Shown piece by piece: positions 1-5,548 of a stretch of DNA of 5,548 nt. Every line of letters starts with the position of its first letter. The stretch's first letter is position 1. The stretch lies in the NCBI GenBank assembly GCA_024691625.1, contig JAILNL010000118.1:1-5548 (forward strand), written 5' to 3'. The notes under the pieces were generated by a model, which was not told the DNA's origin, did not search any database, and saw only the letters and a list, made by a program, of their open reading frames with translations. The position numbers were made by a program, and so were the translations under genes. The stretch is from Schwartzia sp. (in: firmicutes) (GTDB taxonomy: Bacteria; Bacillota; Negativicutes; Selenomonadales; Selenomonadaceae).

Positions 1-131
1 TGTTCTTCACCAACAATTTCTGGATCTAAGGCACTAGAAGTTGATTCAAGTGGATCAACAGCTGGGTAAATACCTTGTTCAACCAAACGACGTTCTAGGT
101 TAGTAGTAGCATCTAGGTGAGCGAATGTAGT
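1..131 (-). pseudogene. atpD: Internal fragment of F1 ATP synthase beta subunit (atpD), probably foreign to this contig
   Basis: Read on the minus strand, positions 131 down to 3 give 43 uninterrupted codons starting [16 protein letters not shown] and continuing through [12 protein letters not shown] to DPEIVGEE. These are hallmark stretches of the catalytic beta subunit of F-type ATP synthase, from the region after the DPAPATTFAHLD motif. The piece has neither the start nor the end of the gene. It runs off the left edge in frame and stops matching at about position 131, where the expected alanine codon before TTF is replaced by unrelated bases. There is no frameshift or stop, so it reads as healthy coding sequence cut at the join, not as a decayed relic. 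Codons such as CTA, CGT, ACT and GTT differ from those of the neighbouring genes and suggest a Lactobacillus-like source (inference). Identity as AtpD is very secure; its true linkage to the rest is doubtful. Confidence 0.9.
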
Positions 132-135
132 TATT

Positions 136-1392
136 ATGTCAAAGCGAGTTATACGTGTAGACGAAAAGCTTCCCTTAGCGGAAACTATTCCTCTCAGCCT
201 GCAGCATCTTTTCGCGATGTTTGGCTCTACTGTATTGGTTCCTATGCTTTTCAAGGTCAACCCGGCCACTGTACTTCTCTTTAACGGAATCGGTACAATC
301 CTTTATCTGATTCTCTGCCGCGGAAAAATCCCGGCTTATCTGGGTTCCAGCTTCGCATTCCTTTCACCTGTTTTTCTTGTAATGTCGAAATACAGCTATG
401 AAGCAGCCCTTGGCGGATTTATAGTTGTCGGTCTGATATTCTGTCTGGTAGGCGCGCTGGTTCATTCAATCGGAACAAAATGGATAGACATTCTGTTCCC
501 CCCTGCGGCAATGGGATCTATCGTTGCCGTTATCGGACTTGAGCTTATGCCGACAGCTGCAGGCATGGCAGGACTCACAGCAGAAACCCCCGATACCACG
601 GCTATCACTGTCGCGATACTTACACTGGCCATTACACTGTTTTCCTCCGTTGCATTCCGAGGAATACTATCAATTCTCCCAATCTTGATTGGTGTTGTCG
701 GAGGATACATCGTAGCAGCATTATTCGGTATTGTAGACTACGAACCAATCCGTACAGCTCCGTGGTTTGCATTCCCCACCATCTATACTCCGGTCTGGAA
801 TCTGAACGCAATACTCATTATTCTTCCGGCTGCTCTGGTAGTTGTCGTTGAACACATTGGTCATCTTATTGTAACAGGCAATATTGTCGGCAGCGATTTG
901 AAAAAAGACCCCGGTCTTGACCGTTCTATTTTCGGCAATGGTCTCTCAACCATGATTTCCGGATTCTTCGGCTCCACGCCAAACACCACATACGGAGAAA
1001 ACATCGGTGTACTTGCAATCACGAAAGTATTCAGCACCTGGGTAATCGGCGGTGCCGCAGTGTTCGCAATCATACTCTCCTGCTTCGGTAAACTTGCCGC
1101 TGCAATACAGAGTATCCCGACACCTGTTATGGGCGGTGTTTCCCTGCTTCTCTTCGGTGTCATCGCAGCATCCGGTGTACGTATCCTGGTTGAATCAAAA
1201 GTTGACTACAACAAACCGATAAACCTTATTCTGACATCCATCGTTCTCGGTATCGGTGTCAGCACTGCAAGCATAACAATCGGAACTGTAACGTTAAAAG
1301 GAATGGCTCTTGCCACGGTTGTCGCAATTATCCTCAATCTGGTGTTCCGCCTCATTTCCCACTTTAACGGTGAAATTGAAAATGAAGATTGA
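136..1392 (+). CDS. uraA: Uracil permease, NCS2 (nucleobase:cation symporter-2) family
   Basis: This inner-membrane transporter imports uracil, in the E. coli homologue by proton symport, for pyrimidine salvage. The 418-residue protein resembles E. coli UraA along its whole length. It has [15 protein letters not shown] near residues 18-32, [13 protein letters not shown] at 42-54, [13 protein letters not shown] at 63-75 and [14 protein letters not shown] at 279-292. The substrate and proton residues known from E. coli UraA (E241, H245, E290) line up with E239, H243 and E288. Long hydrophobic stretches fit the 14-segment NCS2 fold. The ATG at 136 is chosen because the N-terminus matches the family start and an in-frame stop lies at 118-120. 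There is no ribosome binding site at a normal distance, since the atpD fragment ends four bases upstream, so the native leader is missing. The 3' end overlaps the pseudouridine synthase by 11 bases, suggesting co-transcription. Confidence 0.95.
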   Translation: MSKRVIRVDEKLPLAETIPLSLQHLFAMFGSTVLVPMLFKVNPATVLLFNGIGTILYLILCRGKIPAYLGSSFAFLSPVFLVMSKYSYEAALGGFIVVGLIFCLVGALVHSIGTKWIDILFPPAAMGSIVAVIGLELMPTAAGMAGLTAETPDTTAITVAILTLAITLFSSVAFRGILSILPILIGVVGGYIVAALFGIVDYEPIRTAPWFAFPTIYTPVWNLNAILIILPAALVVVVEHIGHLIVTGNIVGSDLKKDPGLDRSIFGNGLSTMISGFFGSTPNTTYGENIGVLAITKVFSTWVIGGAAVFAIILSCFGKLAAAIQSIPTPVMGGVSLLLFGVIAASGVRILVESKVDYNKPINLILTSIVLGIGVSTASITIGTVTLKGMALATVVAIILNLVFRLISHFNGEIENED

Positions 1393-2293
1393 ATATAAAG
1401 TACCAAAAACTCTGGCAGGAATCTCTGTCAGAGCTTTTTTGGTGCAAAAAGGCTTTTCCGTGCACCTGTGGCGCAGACTCAAAAACAGCGGAACAACCTG
1501 TATAAACGGGAAAACCGTAATCGCCGCACTCACGAAACTGCAGGCCAACGACATCCTGAAATGCGAAATTCCCGAATCCACAAGCATACCACCCATAAAA
1601 GGCCCCCTTGAAATTCTCTACGAAGATGACGCGCTTCTTTTCGTCAACAAACCCGCAGGAATGCTTGTCCATCCCCTTGCGCACGGAAACGAAGAAACAC
1701 TGCTGAACTACGCGGCATACCACCTTCACACGGACACTCAGGACCTCATTCCCCATCCTGTTCACAGGCTGGACAGAAACACCACGGGAATCGTTATGAT
1801 TGCAAAGCTCCCTCACGTCCAGCATATGCTCTCCGAAAATGGAGCCCCCCGTTTCCACAGGAGATATCTTGCCATACTCGAAGGAGCGCCAACTCCGCCC
1901 GAAGGAACAATCAATGCTCCCATCGGACGAAAACCCGGAAGCATTATCGAACGCTGTGTATCTGACGAAGGAAAACCTGCCGCAACCGACTACAAAACCA
2001 TAGCTGTCTGGGACAAATACTCCATTGTAGAAGCAGCACCCATCACAGGACGCACACATCAGATACGTGTCCACTTTTCATACATAGGCTGCTCATTGGT
2101 CGGAGATGATTTATACGGAGGCTCCCGCGAAAAGCTGCAAAGGCAGGCTCTCCACGCATACCTGATGGAACTCACTCACCCCGTCACACATCAGCCCCTC
2201 CGCATAACAGCACCTGTTCCGCCGGACTTTGAAAAACTGCTTCCGCCTGAAATATTACAAAAGATAAAAACCTTTTCTCTAATTCGAAAATAA
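1382..2293 (+). CDS. RluA/RluD-family pseudouridine synthase with N-terminal S4 domain
   Basis: The product should convert specific uridines to pseudouridine in RNA, most likely 23S rRNA as for RluD-type enzymes; the exact target sites cannot be read from sequence. The 303-residue protein has an S4-like RNA-binding region at about 12-65 and the catalytic domain from about 76. This holds HRLDRNTTGIVMIAK at 128-142, with the catalytic aspartate at D131. It also has the GRTHQIRVH motif at 223-231 and a C-terminal HPVTHQPLRITAPVP segment. I start at the ATG at 1382, not at the in-frame ATG at 1310. The upstream 24 residues are out-of-frame uraA sequence with no family resemblance, and GGTGA at 1369-1373 sits eight bases before 1382. 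It overlaps uraA by 11 bases, consistent with translational coupling. In Bacillus subtilis an rluD-like gene also lies close to pyrR and the uracil permease gene, so the pairing is familiar, here without pyrR. Confidence 0.93.
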   Translation: MKIEYKVPKTLAGISVRAFLVQKGFSVHLWRRLKNSGTTCINGKTVIAALTKLQANDILKCEIPESTSIPPIKGPLEILYEDDALLFVNKPAGMLVHPLAHGNEETLLNYAAYHLHTDTQDLIPHPVHRLDRNTTGIVMIAKLPHVQHMLSENGAPRFHRRYLAILEGAPTPPEGTINAPIGRKPGSIIERCVSDEGKPAATDYKTIAVWDKYSIVEAAPITGRTHQIRVHFSYIGCSLVGDDLYGGSREKLQRQALHAYLMELTHPVTHQPLRITAPVPPDFEKLLPPEILQKIKTFSLIRK

Positions 2294-2315
2294 ACAATTT
2301 CTTTATCTCAATTTA

Positions 2316-2324
2316 TGATATAAT
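2316..2324 (+). promoter_or_regulatory. Extended -10 promoter for the aldolase gene
   Basis: A perfect TATAAT lies at 2319-2324, preceded by TG and one base (2316-2318), which makes an extended -10 element. No good -35 box is seen at 16-18 bp spacing (the 2296-2301 area reads aatttc), which is tolerated when the extended -10 is present. It sits in the 71-base gap after the pseudouridine synthase, with a predicted start near 2331 and a leader of about 34 bases. It implies that the aldolase can be transcribed independently of the uraA unit. Confidence 0.7.
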
Positions 2325-2364
2325 GTAAAAAGTTAGTACGAATAAATAAAGGAGGCTATGAACC

Positions 2365-3330
2365 ATGCCATTAGTTACAACGACAGAAATGTTCCGTAAA
2401 GCTTATGACGGCGGATACGCAATCGGCGCATTCAACGTCAACAACATGGAAATCATTCAGGGAATTACCGAAGCAGCAAAAGAAGAAAACGCTCCTCTTA
2501 TTCTGCAGGTTTCCGCAGGTGCGCGCAAATATGCAAAGCACGCTTACCTCGTTAAACTCGTAGAAGCAGCACTTGAAGATACAGACTTACCCATTGCGCT
2601 TCATCTCGACCACGGGGCTGATTTTGAAATTTGTAAATCCTGTGTGGATGGAGGATTTACTTCTGTCATGATTGACGGCTCCAAGCTGCCGTTCGAAGAA
2701 AATATCGCCCTGACAAAGAAAGTCGTTGAATATGCTCATGCACATAACGTCGTCGTTGAAGGCGAGCTCGGAAAACTTGCAGGCATTGAAGATGCTGTAA
2801 ACGTCAGCGCTGAAGATGCTTCCTACACCCGTCCTGACGAAGTAGAAGAATTCGTAGAAAAGACCGGTGTTGACTCCCTGGCTATCGCTATCGGAACAAG
2901 CCACGGCGCATTCAAATTCAAACCGGAGCAGTGCACACGCAACGCAGAAGGCGTACTTGTACCGCCTGAACTTCGTTTCGATATCCTTGCAGAAATCGAA
3001 AAACGCCTGCCGCACTTCCCGATTGTACTTCACGGCTCCTCCTCTGTTATTCCGAAATACGTAAAAATCATCAACGAGAATGGCGGACAGCTCAAAGATG
3101 CTATCGGTATCCCCGAAGACCAGCTCCGCCGTGCTGCAAAATCCTCTGTCTGCAAAATCAACATCGACTCCGATTTACGTCTTGCAATGACAGCAGGTAT
3201 CCGCGAATACATGGCAGCGCATCCGGATGCTTTCGACCCGCGCGAATATCTGAAACCTGCCCGTGCTTACATCAAAGAACTCGTACAGCACAAGCTCGTT
3301 CACGTACTCGGCTGCAACGGAAAAGCATAA
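2365..3330 (+). CDS. fba: Class II fructose-1,6-bisphosphate aldolase
   Basis: This cytoplasmic zinc enzyme interconverts fructose-1,6-bisphosphate with dihydroxyacetone phosphate and glyceraldehyde-3-phosphate in glycolysis and gluconeogenesis. The 321-residue protein has the class II signature ALHLDHGADF at 78-87, where D82 is the likely catalytic aspartate and H83 a metal ligand. It also has VEGELGKLAG at 131-140 with E134, GTSHGAFKF at 177-185 with H180 as a second metal ligand, VLHGSSSV at 221-228 with H223 as a third, and NIDSDLR at 266-272 binding the substrate phosphate. Nothing essential appears to be missing, and the length is in the normal range for the family. The start is secured by GGAGG at 2351-2355, nine bases before the ATG; another ATG at 2358 is out of frame. 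A related function such as tagatose-bisphosphate aldolase cannot be fully excluded, but the lack of sugar-utilisation neighbours and the independent promoter favour the housekeeping enzyme. Confidence 0.95.
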   Translation: MPLVTTTEMFRKAYDGGYAIGAFNVNNMEIIQGITEAAKEENAPLILQVSAGARKYAKHAYLVKLVEAALEDTDLPIALHLDHGADFEICKSCVDGGFTSVMIDGSKLPFEENIALTKKVVEYAHAHNVVVEGELGKLAGIEDAVNVSAEDASYTRPDEVEEFVEKTGVDSLAIAIGTSHGAFKFKPEQCTRNAEGVLVPPELRFDILAEIEKRLPHFPIVLHGSSSVIPKYVKIINENGGQLKDAIGIPEDQLRRAAKSSVCKINIDSDLRLAMTAGIREYMAAHPDAFDPREYLKPARAYIKELVQHKLVHVLGCNGKA

Positions 3331-3347
3331 AATCCCATACAAACATC

Positions 3348-3379
3348 AAAGCCCGGCCTCAATCGAGACCGGGCTTTTT
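3348..3379 (+). terminator. Rho-independent terminator of fba, between converging genes
   Basis: AAAGCCCGG (3348-3356) pairs with CCGGGCTTT (3369-3377). After one C-A mismatch, CTC (3358-3360) pairs with GAG (3365-3367) around the four-base loop AATC. Five Ts (3375-3379) end the right arm. It lies 17 bases after the aldolase stop and 12 bases before the stop of the converging ATPase gene. On the minus strand only three Ts follow the stem, so it would serve the ATPase gene less well. No other terminator for that gene is seen between the two stops. Confidence 0.92.
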
Positions 3380-3391
3380 CTATGCATGCTT

Positions 3392-4594
3392 TTAATTATC
3401 TTTTTCAAGCAGCCATTCTATCAGATTGTACTGTCGAACCCCATCATAATTCGCATCGGCGCCGATAACATCAAGTGTCAATAAAATCTTTGGATGATTA
3501 TCCTTTATCTTCTGTAAAGCACGCAGCTCCCGTTCCTTGGTCTTTTCATCCATAACACTGGCTGATACTTGATAATATGCTGTCTCATTCCCATTATCAG
3601 CCACAAAATCAACCTCATACTCAGACACCTTGCCTACATTAACCCGTAAATAACGCCGCTTCAGCTCCAAATACACTATATTTTCCAGCAGATGTCCCAA
3701 ATCACTTGCCTTCTCTGCAGTTAATATCGTGCGAAGCCCGGTATCTGCAATATAATATTTACCCAGTGTCTTCAAATACTGCCTACCCTTAACATCATAG
3801 CGGTCTGCCCTGTAAAAAATATAACTGTCTACAAGTGCCCGCACATATCGCTCTACAGTATTGACCGAAACCTTCCTGCCGCTTGAAACCAAAGTATCAG
3901 TTATTTTTTTCGTGGAAACAGGACTCCCAATATTGCTTGCCAATGTCCGAACAATATTCTCCAAAACAGTTAAATCCGTAATGCCCTCCCGGCTTGCAAC
4001 ATCTTTTACCAGAATCGAATTATATATTCCTTCAAGATAAGTACGTACAGCTGCTTCATTATGATCCAACGATGTTATATATGGCAATGAGCCAAAGCGT
4101 ATATATTCCCGAAACGCCTGCTCTTTTCCAAGTTCTTCCTGTGCTGAATAAAACTCAGCGAAGGACAGCGGCTGCATATCAATCGTAACATAGCGCCCAG
4201 ACAGAAGTGTTGCCCGCTCTCCGGACAGCATAAAGGCATTAGAACCGTTAATATATATATCTGTATCCGGCTGAATGAATAAGCTGTCAACAGCACGTTC
4301 AAACTCCGGACAATTTTGAATCTCATCCAGAAAAACATATAATTTCCTGCCCGGCTGAAAATGCTCTTTTACATAACTATACAGCTTGCGATAGTCCAGT
4401 AATTCTTCATTGCCTATATCTTCCAAATTTATCCTGACTATTTGATCCGGTGATATCCCATCTTTTATCAGTTCATCAATAAACAAAGAAAACATTGTTG
4501 ATTTTCCACAGCGGCGAATTCCTGTGATAACCTTAATAACCTGCTTATCCCGCCAACTTTGCAATTCATTTAGGTATTTTTCACGATAAATCAT
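3392..4594 (-). CDS. Solitary ATPase of the AAA_14 / DUF4143 type
   Basis: This is a 400-residue P-loop ATPase of a large family, often accessory and of unknown cellular role, with an N-terminal AAA_14 domain and a C-terminal DUF4143 domain. Walker A is GIRRCGKST at 25-33. Walker B is LYVFLDEIQ at 85-93, with D90 and E91. A sensor-like INGSNA lies at 115-120. Residues about 205-265 look like a winged-helix segment with NTVERYVRAL at 245-254. The C-terminal LLENIVYLEL (302-311), EYEVDFV (325-331) and YYQVS (340-344) resemble a restriction-nuclease-like core, but the usual Glu-x-Lys is replaced by Gln-Val-Ser, so cleavage activity is doubtful. I start at 4594, not at an in-frame ATG ending at 4621, because GGAGGT (minus strand of 4601-4606) sits six bases before it and lies inside the longer reading. 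A strong promoter and paired palindromes lie upstream. It is transcribed in the same direction as the HNH gene but separated by that gene's terminator. Confidence 0.93.
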   Translation of the reverse strand: MIYREKYLNELQSWRDKQVIKVITGIRRCGKSTMFSLFIDELIKDGISPDQIVRINLEDIGNEELLDYRKLYSYVKEHFQPGRKLYVFLDEIQNCPEFERAVDSLFIQPDTDIYINGSNAFMLSGERATLLSGRYVTIDMQPLSFAEFYSAQEELGKEQAFREYIRFGSLPYITSLDHNEAAVRTYLEGIYNSILVKDVASREGITDLTVLENIVRTLASNIGSPVSTKKITDTLVSSGRKVSVNTVERYVRALVDSYIFYRADRYDVKGRQYLKTLGKYYIADTGLRTILTAEKASDLGHLLENIVYLELKRRYLRVNVGKVSEYEVDFVADNGNETAYYQVSASVMDEKTKERELRALQKIKDNHPKILLTLDVIGADANYDGVRQYNLIEWLLEKDN

Positions 4595-4600
4595 GGTCAC

Positions 4601-4606
4601 ACCTCC
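4601..4606 (-). promoter_or_regulatory. Ribosome binding site deciding the ATPase start
   Basis: The minus strand reads GGAGGT here, six bases before the ATG at 4594. This strong match fixes translation at 4594 and rules against the in-frame ATG 27 bases further upstream, which has only A-rich sequence before it. Confidence 0.85.
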
Positions 4607-4620
4607 AATCTTTTTTCTCA

Positions 4621-4649
4621 ATTATATAAAAACCATCTATTTTTGTAAA
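4621..4649 (-). promoter_or_regulatory. Promoter of the ATPase gene, -35 inside the operator
   Basis: On the minus strand a perfect -10 TATAAT occupies 4626-4621 and a -35 TTTACA (five of six consensus bases) occupies 4649-4644, with exactly 17 bp between. Transcription should begin near 4614, giving a leader of about 20 bases that contains the ribosome binding site. The -35 box is the outer part of the left arm of the palindrome pair next to it, so a protein bound there should compete with or contact RNA polymerase. Confidence 0.8.
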
Positions 4650-4719
4650 GTTTTTTCAGTTCAGTGAAAAAACTACTCGTTTTTATGAAGTTTTTTCAGT
4701 TAATTGAAAAAACTTTACA
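4644..4719. repeat. Two tandem 26-bp palindromes forming a probable operator
   Basis: Each palindrome has perfect 10-bp arms, AGTTTTTTCA and TGAAAAAACT, around a six-base spacer. They lie at 4649-4674 (spacer GTTCAG) and 4689-4714 (spacer GTTAAT). Their centres are exactly 40 bp apart, close to four helical turns. The outermost arms extend further to a perfect 15-bp inverted repeat, TGTAAAGTTTTTTCA at 4644-4658 and its complement at 4705-4719. The arms are conserved while the spacers differ, as expected for a dimeric DNA-binding protein. The block overlaps the -35 box of the ATPase gene. The regulator is unknown. The ATPase has a winged-helix-like segment, so autoregulation is a guess worth testing. 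Confidence 0.8.
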
Positions 4720-4731
4720 TCACAGAATGTT

Positions 4732-4770
4732 TTTCGACTTATCTGTAGTTCAACCATAGATTAGTCGAAA
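4732..4770. repeat. 13-bp near-perfect inverted repeat
   Basis: TTTCGACTTATCT (4732-4744) and AGATTAGTCGAAA (4758-4770) are complementary at 12 of 13 positions across a 13-base loop. No T-run follows on either strand, so it is not an obvious intrinsic terminator. It lies between the HNH terminator and the palindrome pair. It could be another protein-binding site or a remnant of an element end; the sequence does not decide. Confidence 0.6.
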
Positions 4771-4798
4771 TGAGAAACAAAGAACTATGCTTCAACAT

Positions 4799-4832
4799 AA
4801 AAAGCCGCAATCCCTTGCTTTGGATTACGGCT
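4799..4832 (-). terminator. Rho-independent terminator downstream of the HNH gene
   Basis: On the minus strand AGCCG-T-AATCC (4832-4822) pairs with GGATT-G-CGGCT (4813-4803), with one internal mismatch and an eight-base loop, followed by TTTT (4802-4799). It lies about 90 bases after the HNH stop and would separate HNH transcription from the ATPase promoter further left. On the plus strand no T-run follows, so it works in one direction only. Confidence 0.8.
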
Positions 4833-4923
4833 CTTCGTTAGAATGGCTAAATATTTTATTTAATAATCCTCTGAATTATCGCAGACATCAATTTGTCGTA
4901 CGACGTCCTTTTCGTATACGCAA
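4833..4923. other. Short untranslated stretch with two small palindromes
   Basis: Between the HNH stop and its terminator I see no convincing gene. Two self-complementary sites occur close together: GTCGTACGAC (4895-4904, followed by an overlapping GACGTC) and CGTATACG (4913-4920). Their significance is unknown. Confidence 0.4.
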
Positions 4924-5548
4924 TTACACATTTTCTTCTTTTGCCAAAACTATTCTTTCGAACTCGCTTTTGGATAATTCAAAACCACTATTAAGTAATC
5001 TTTCTTTACGATTCTCAAAAATTTCATCCACCATATCTCTTCGCTCTTCTATAATTCCAAAATGAATTTTACGATGGCAGATAGGGCACAAACAAATTAT
5101 GTTAGCATATACATCAAGGCTATTTTCAAAATTTTCCTGCAAGTGAAGTGGGATAACATGATGCGCTTCCATATAAGGCTTATGCGTACTTTCTGCCAAA
5201 AAACTAGCATGATTTGCATCCATCTCACAAGTATAATTCGTCCCTGCTATTACTTGAGTTCTTAGTATACCAGAGCGTTTCCAAACTTTATATTCTATTG
5301 TGGTAGGATTTGTCGAAAGCATAGGAACATCTAATTGCGATAATCGCTCCCTGTACTTTGAAAAATCTTGTCCTGCGATAAATTCATGATACCGTTTATA
5401 TCCTACACTATACATTCGGTGTCCTCTTTGATTAAATTCGCAAAAATCTTTATCCTTCTTTAACAATTCCCAAATAAAATCTAATTGCTCCAAGCTTCCA
5501 ACTTCATAAATATCATTCTTTATAAGTTCCAGCTTTTTTAAATAACGA
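4924..5548 (-). CDS. HNH endonuclease, 5' end beyond the window
   Basis: This is a putative metal-dependent DNA nuclease, resembling McrA-like stand-alone HNH enzymes of restriction or defence settings. The frame is open to the right edge, giving 207 visible residues beginning RYLKKLELIKND. The TTG at 5491-5493 is therefore an internal leucine, not a start. An N-terminal segment contains GHRMYSVGYKRYHEF at about 42-56. The HNH core contains YMEAHHVIPL at 125-134, NIICLCPICHRKIHFG at 149-164, and likely catalytic H130, N149 and H158. C107, H113, C154 and C157 could form a structural zinc site, with His replacing the second Cys of the usual first pair (inference). After the core, a charged helical tail runs to the stop. 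The gene is AT-rich: I count 21 of 60 G+C at 5341-5400, against 29 of 60 in the aldolase gene at 2401-2460. This suggests an acquired gene. A hairpin terminator follows. Its target and any partner lie outside what is visible. Confidence 0.88.
   Translation of the reverse strand, partial: RYLKKLELIKNDIYEVGSLEQLDFIWELLKKDKDFCEFNQRGHRMYSVGYKRYHEFIAGQDFSKYRERLSQLDVPMLSTNPTTIEYKVWKRSGILRTQVIAGTNYTCEMDANHASFLAESTHKPYMEAHHVIPLHLQENFENSLDVYANIICLCPICHRKIHFGIIEERRDMVDEIFENRKERLLNSGFELSKSEFERIVLAKEENV

Noticed and set aside
115..120. AGGTGA as a ribosome binding site for uraA
   Set aside because: It is 15 bases from the ATG, too far, and it lies within the antisense atpD sequence, so it is coincidental.
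1310..1381. Longer N-terminus for the pseudouridine synthase starting at 1310
   Set aside because: It lies wholly inside uraA in another frame, has no family resemblance, and a better placed ribosome binding site precedes 1382.
1364..2074. A 236-residue minus-strand reading frame opposite the pseudouridine synthase
   Set aside because: It has a Cys- and Phe-rich composition with no recognisable motif and lies opposite a clearly conserved gene; it is a shadow frame.
4595..4621. ATPase start 27 bases upstream
   Set aside because: The strong GGAGGT lies inside this extension, and no ribosome binding site precedes it.
4644..4719. CRISPR array or tandem terminators
   Set aside because: There are only two units, with six-base centres, no spacer-repeat pattern and no T-runs after the stems; they lie upstream of a promoter start, which fits an operator.
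4714..4742. A mirror-image rightward promoter from the right outer arm TTTACA
   Set aside because: At 17-bp spacing the -10 region reads acttat, a poor match, and no rightward gene follows.
4787..5065. A rightward 92-residue reading frame
   Set aside because: It has no ribosome binding site, runs through the HNH terminator stem and overlaps the HNH coding region on the other strand; no family is recognised.
5491..5493. TTG as the HNH start codon
   Set aside because: The frame stays open upstream to the window edge and no good ribosome binding site precedes it; the gene is truncated by the window.

Overview
The bulk of the window looks like the chromosome of a low-to-mid GC Bacillota, possibly an anaerobe of the Negativicutes. 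That placement is inferred only from gene content and the general look of the proteins, and it is weak. Three genes run rightward. They are a UraA-type uracil permease, an RluA/RluD-family 23S rRNA pseudouridine synthase that overlaps it by 11 bases, and a class II fructose-bisphosphate aldolase with its own extended -10 promoter. A clear rho-independent hairpin closes this block. Two genes run leftward towards it: a solitary AAA_14/DUF4143 ATPase, and an HNH endonuclease whose 5' end runs off the right edge of the window.

The first ~131 bases do not belong with the rest. On the minus strand they encode an uninterrupted 43-codon piece of the F1 ATP synthase beta subunit (AtpD). Homology stops four bases before the uraA start codon, so uraA has no native leader or ribosome binding site here. 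The codon choice looks like a lactic acid bacterium. The simplest reading is a chimeric join between two genomes in an assembly; a real rearrangement is less likely.

The right part (about 3390 to 5548) looks accessory, and the HNH end is visibly more AT-rich than the aldolase gene. The 329-base gap between the ATPase and the HNH gene is dense with structure. From right to left it holds the HNH terminator, a 13-bp near-perfect inverted repeat, two 26-bp palindromes spaced exactly 40 bp centre to centre, a consensus-like promoter whose -35 box lies inside the outer palindrome arm, and a strong ribosome binding site. This looks like a dedicated operator controlling the ATPase gene and is the most interesting native signal in the window.

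Functionally, the permease and pseudouridine synthase echo the rluD-pyrR-uracil permease neighbourhood seen in other Bacillota. The aldolase is core glycolysis. The ATPase and HNH nuclease are typical mobile or defence-type accessory genes, but no complete known defence system can be named from what is visible.
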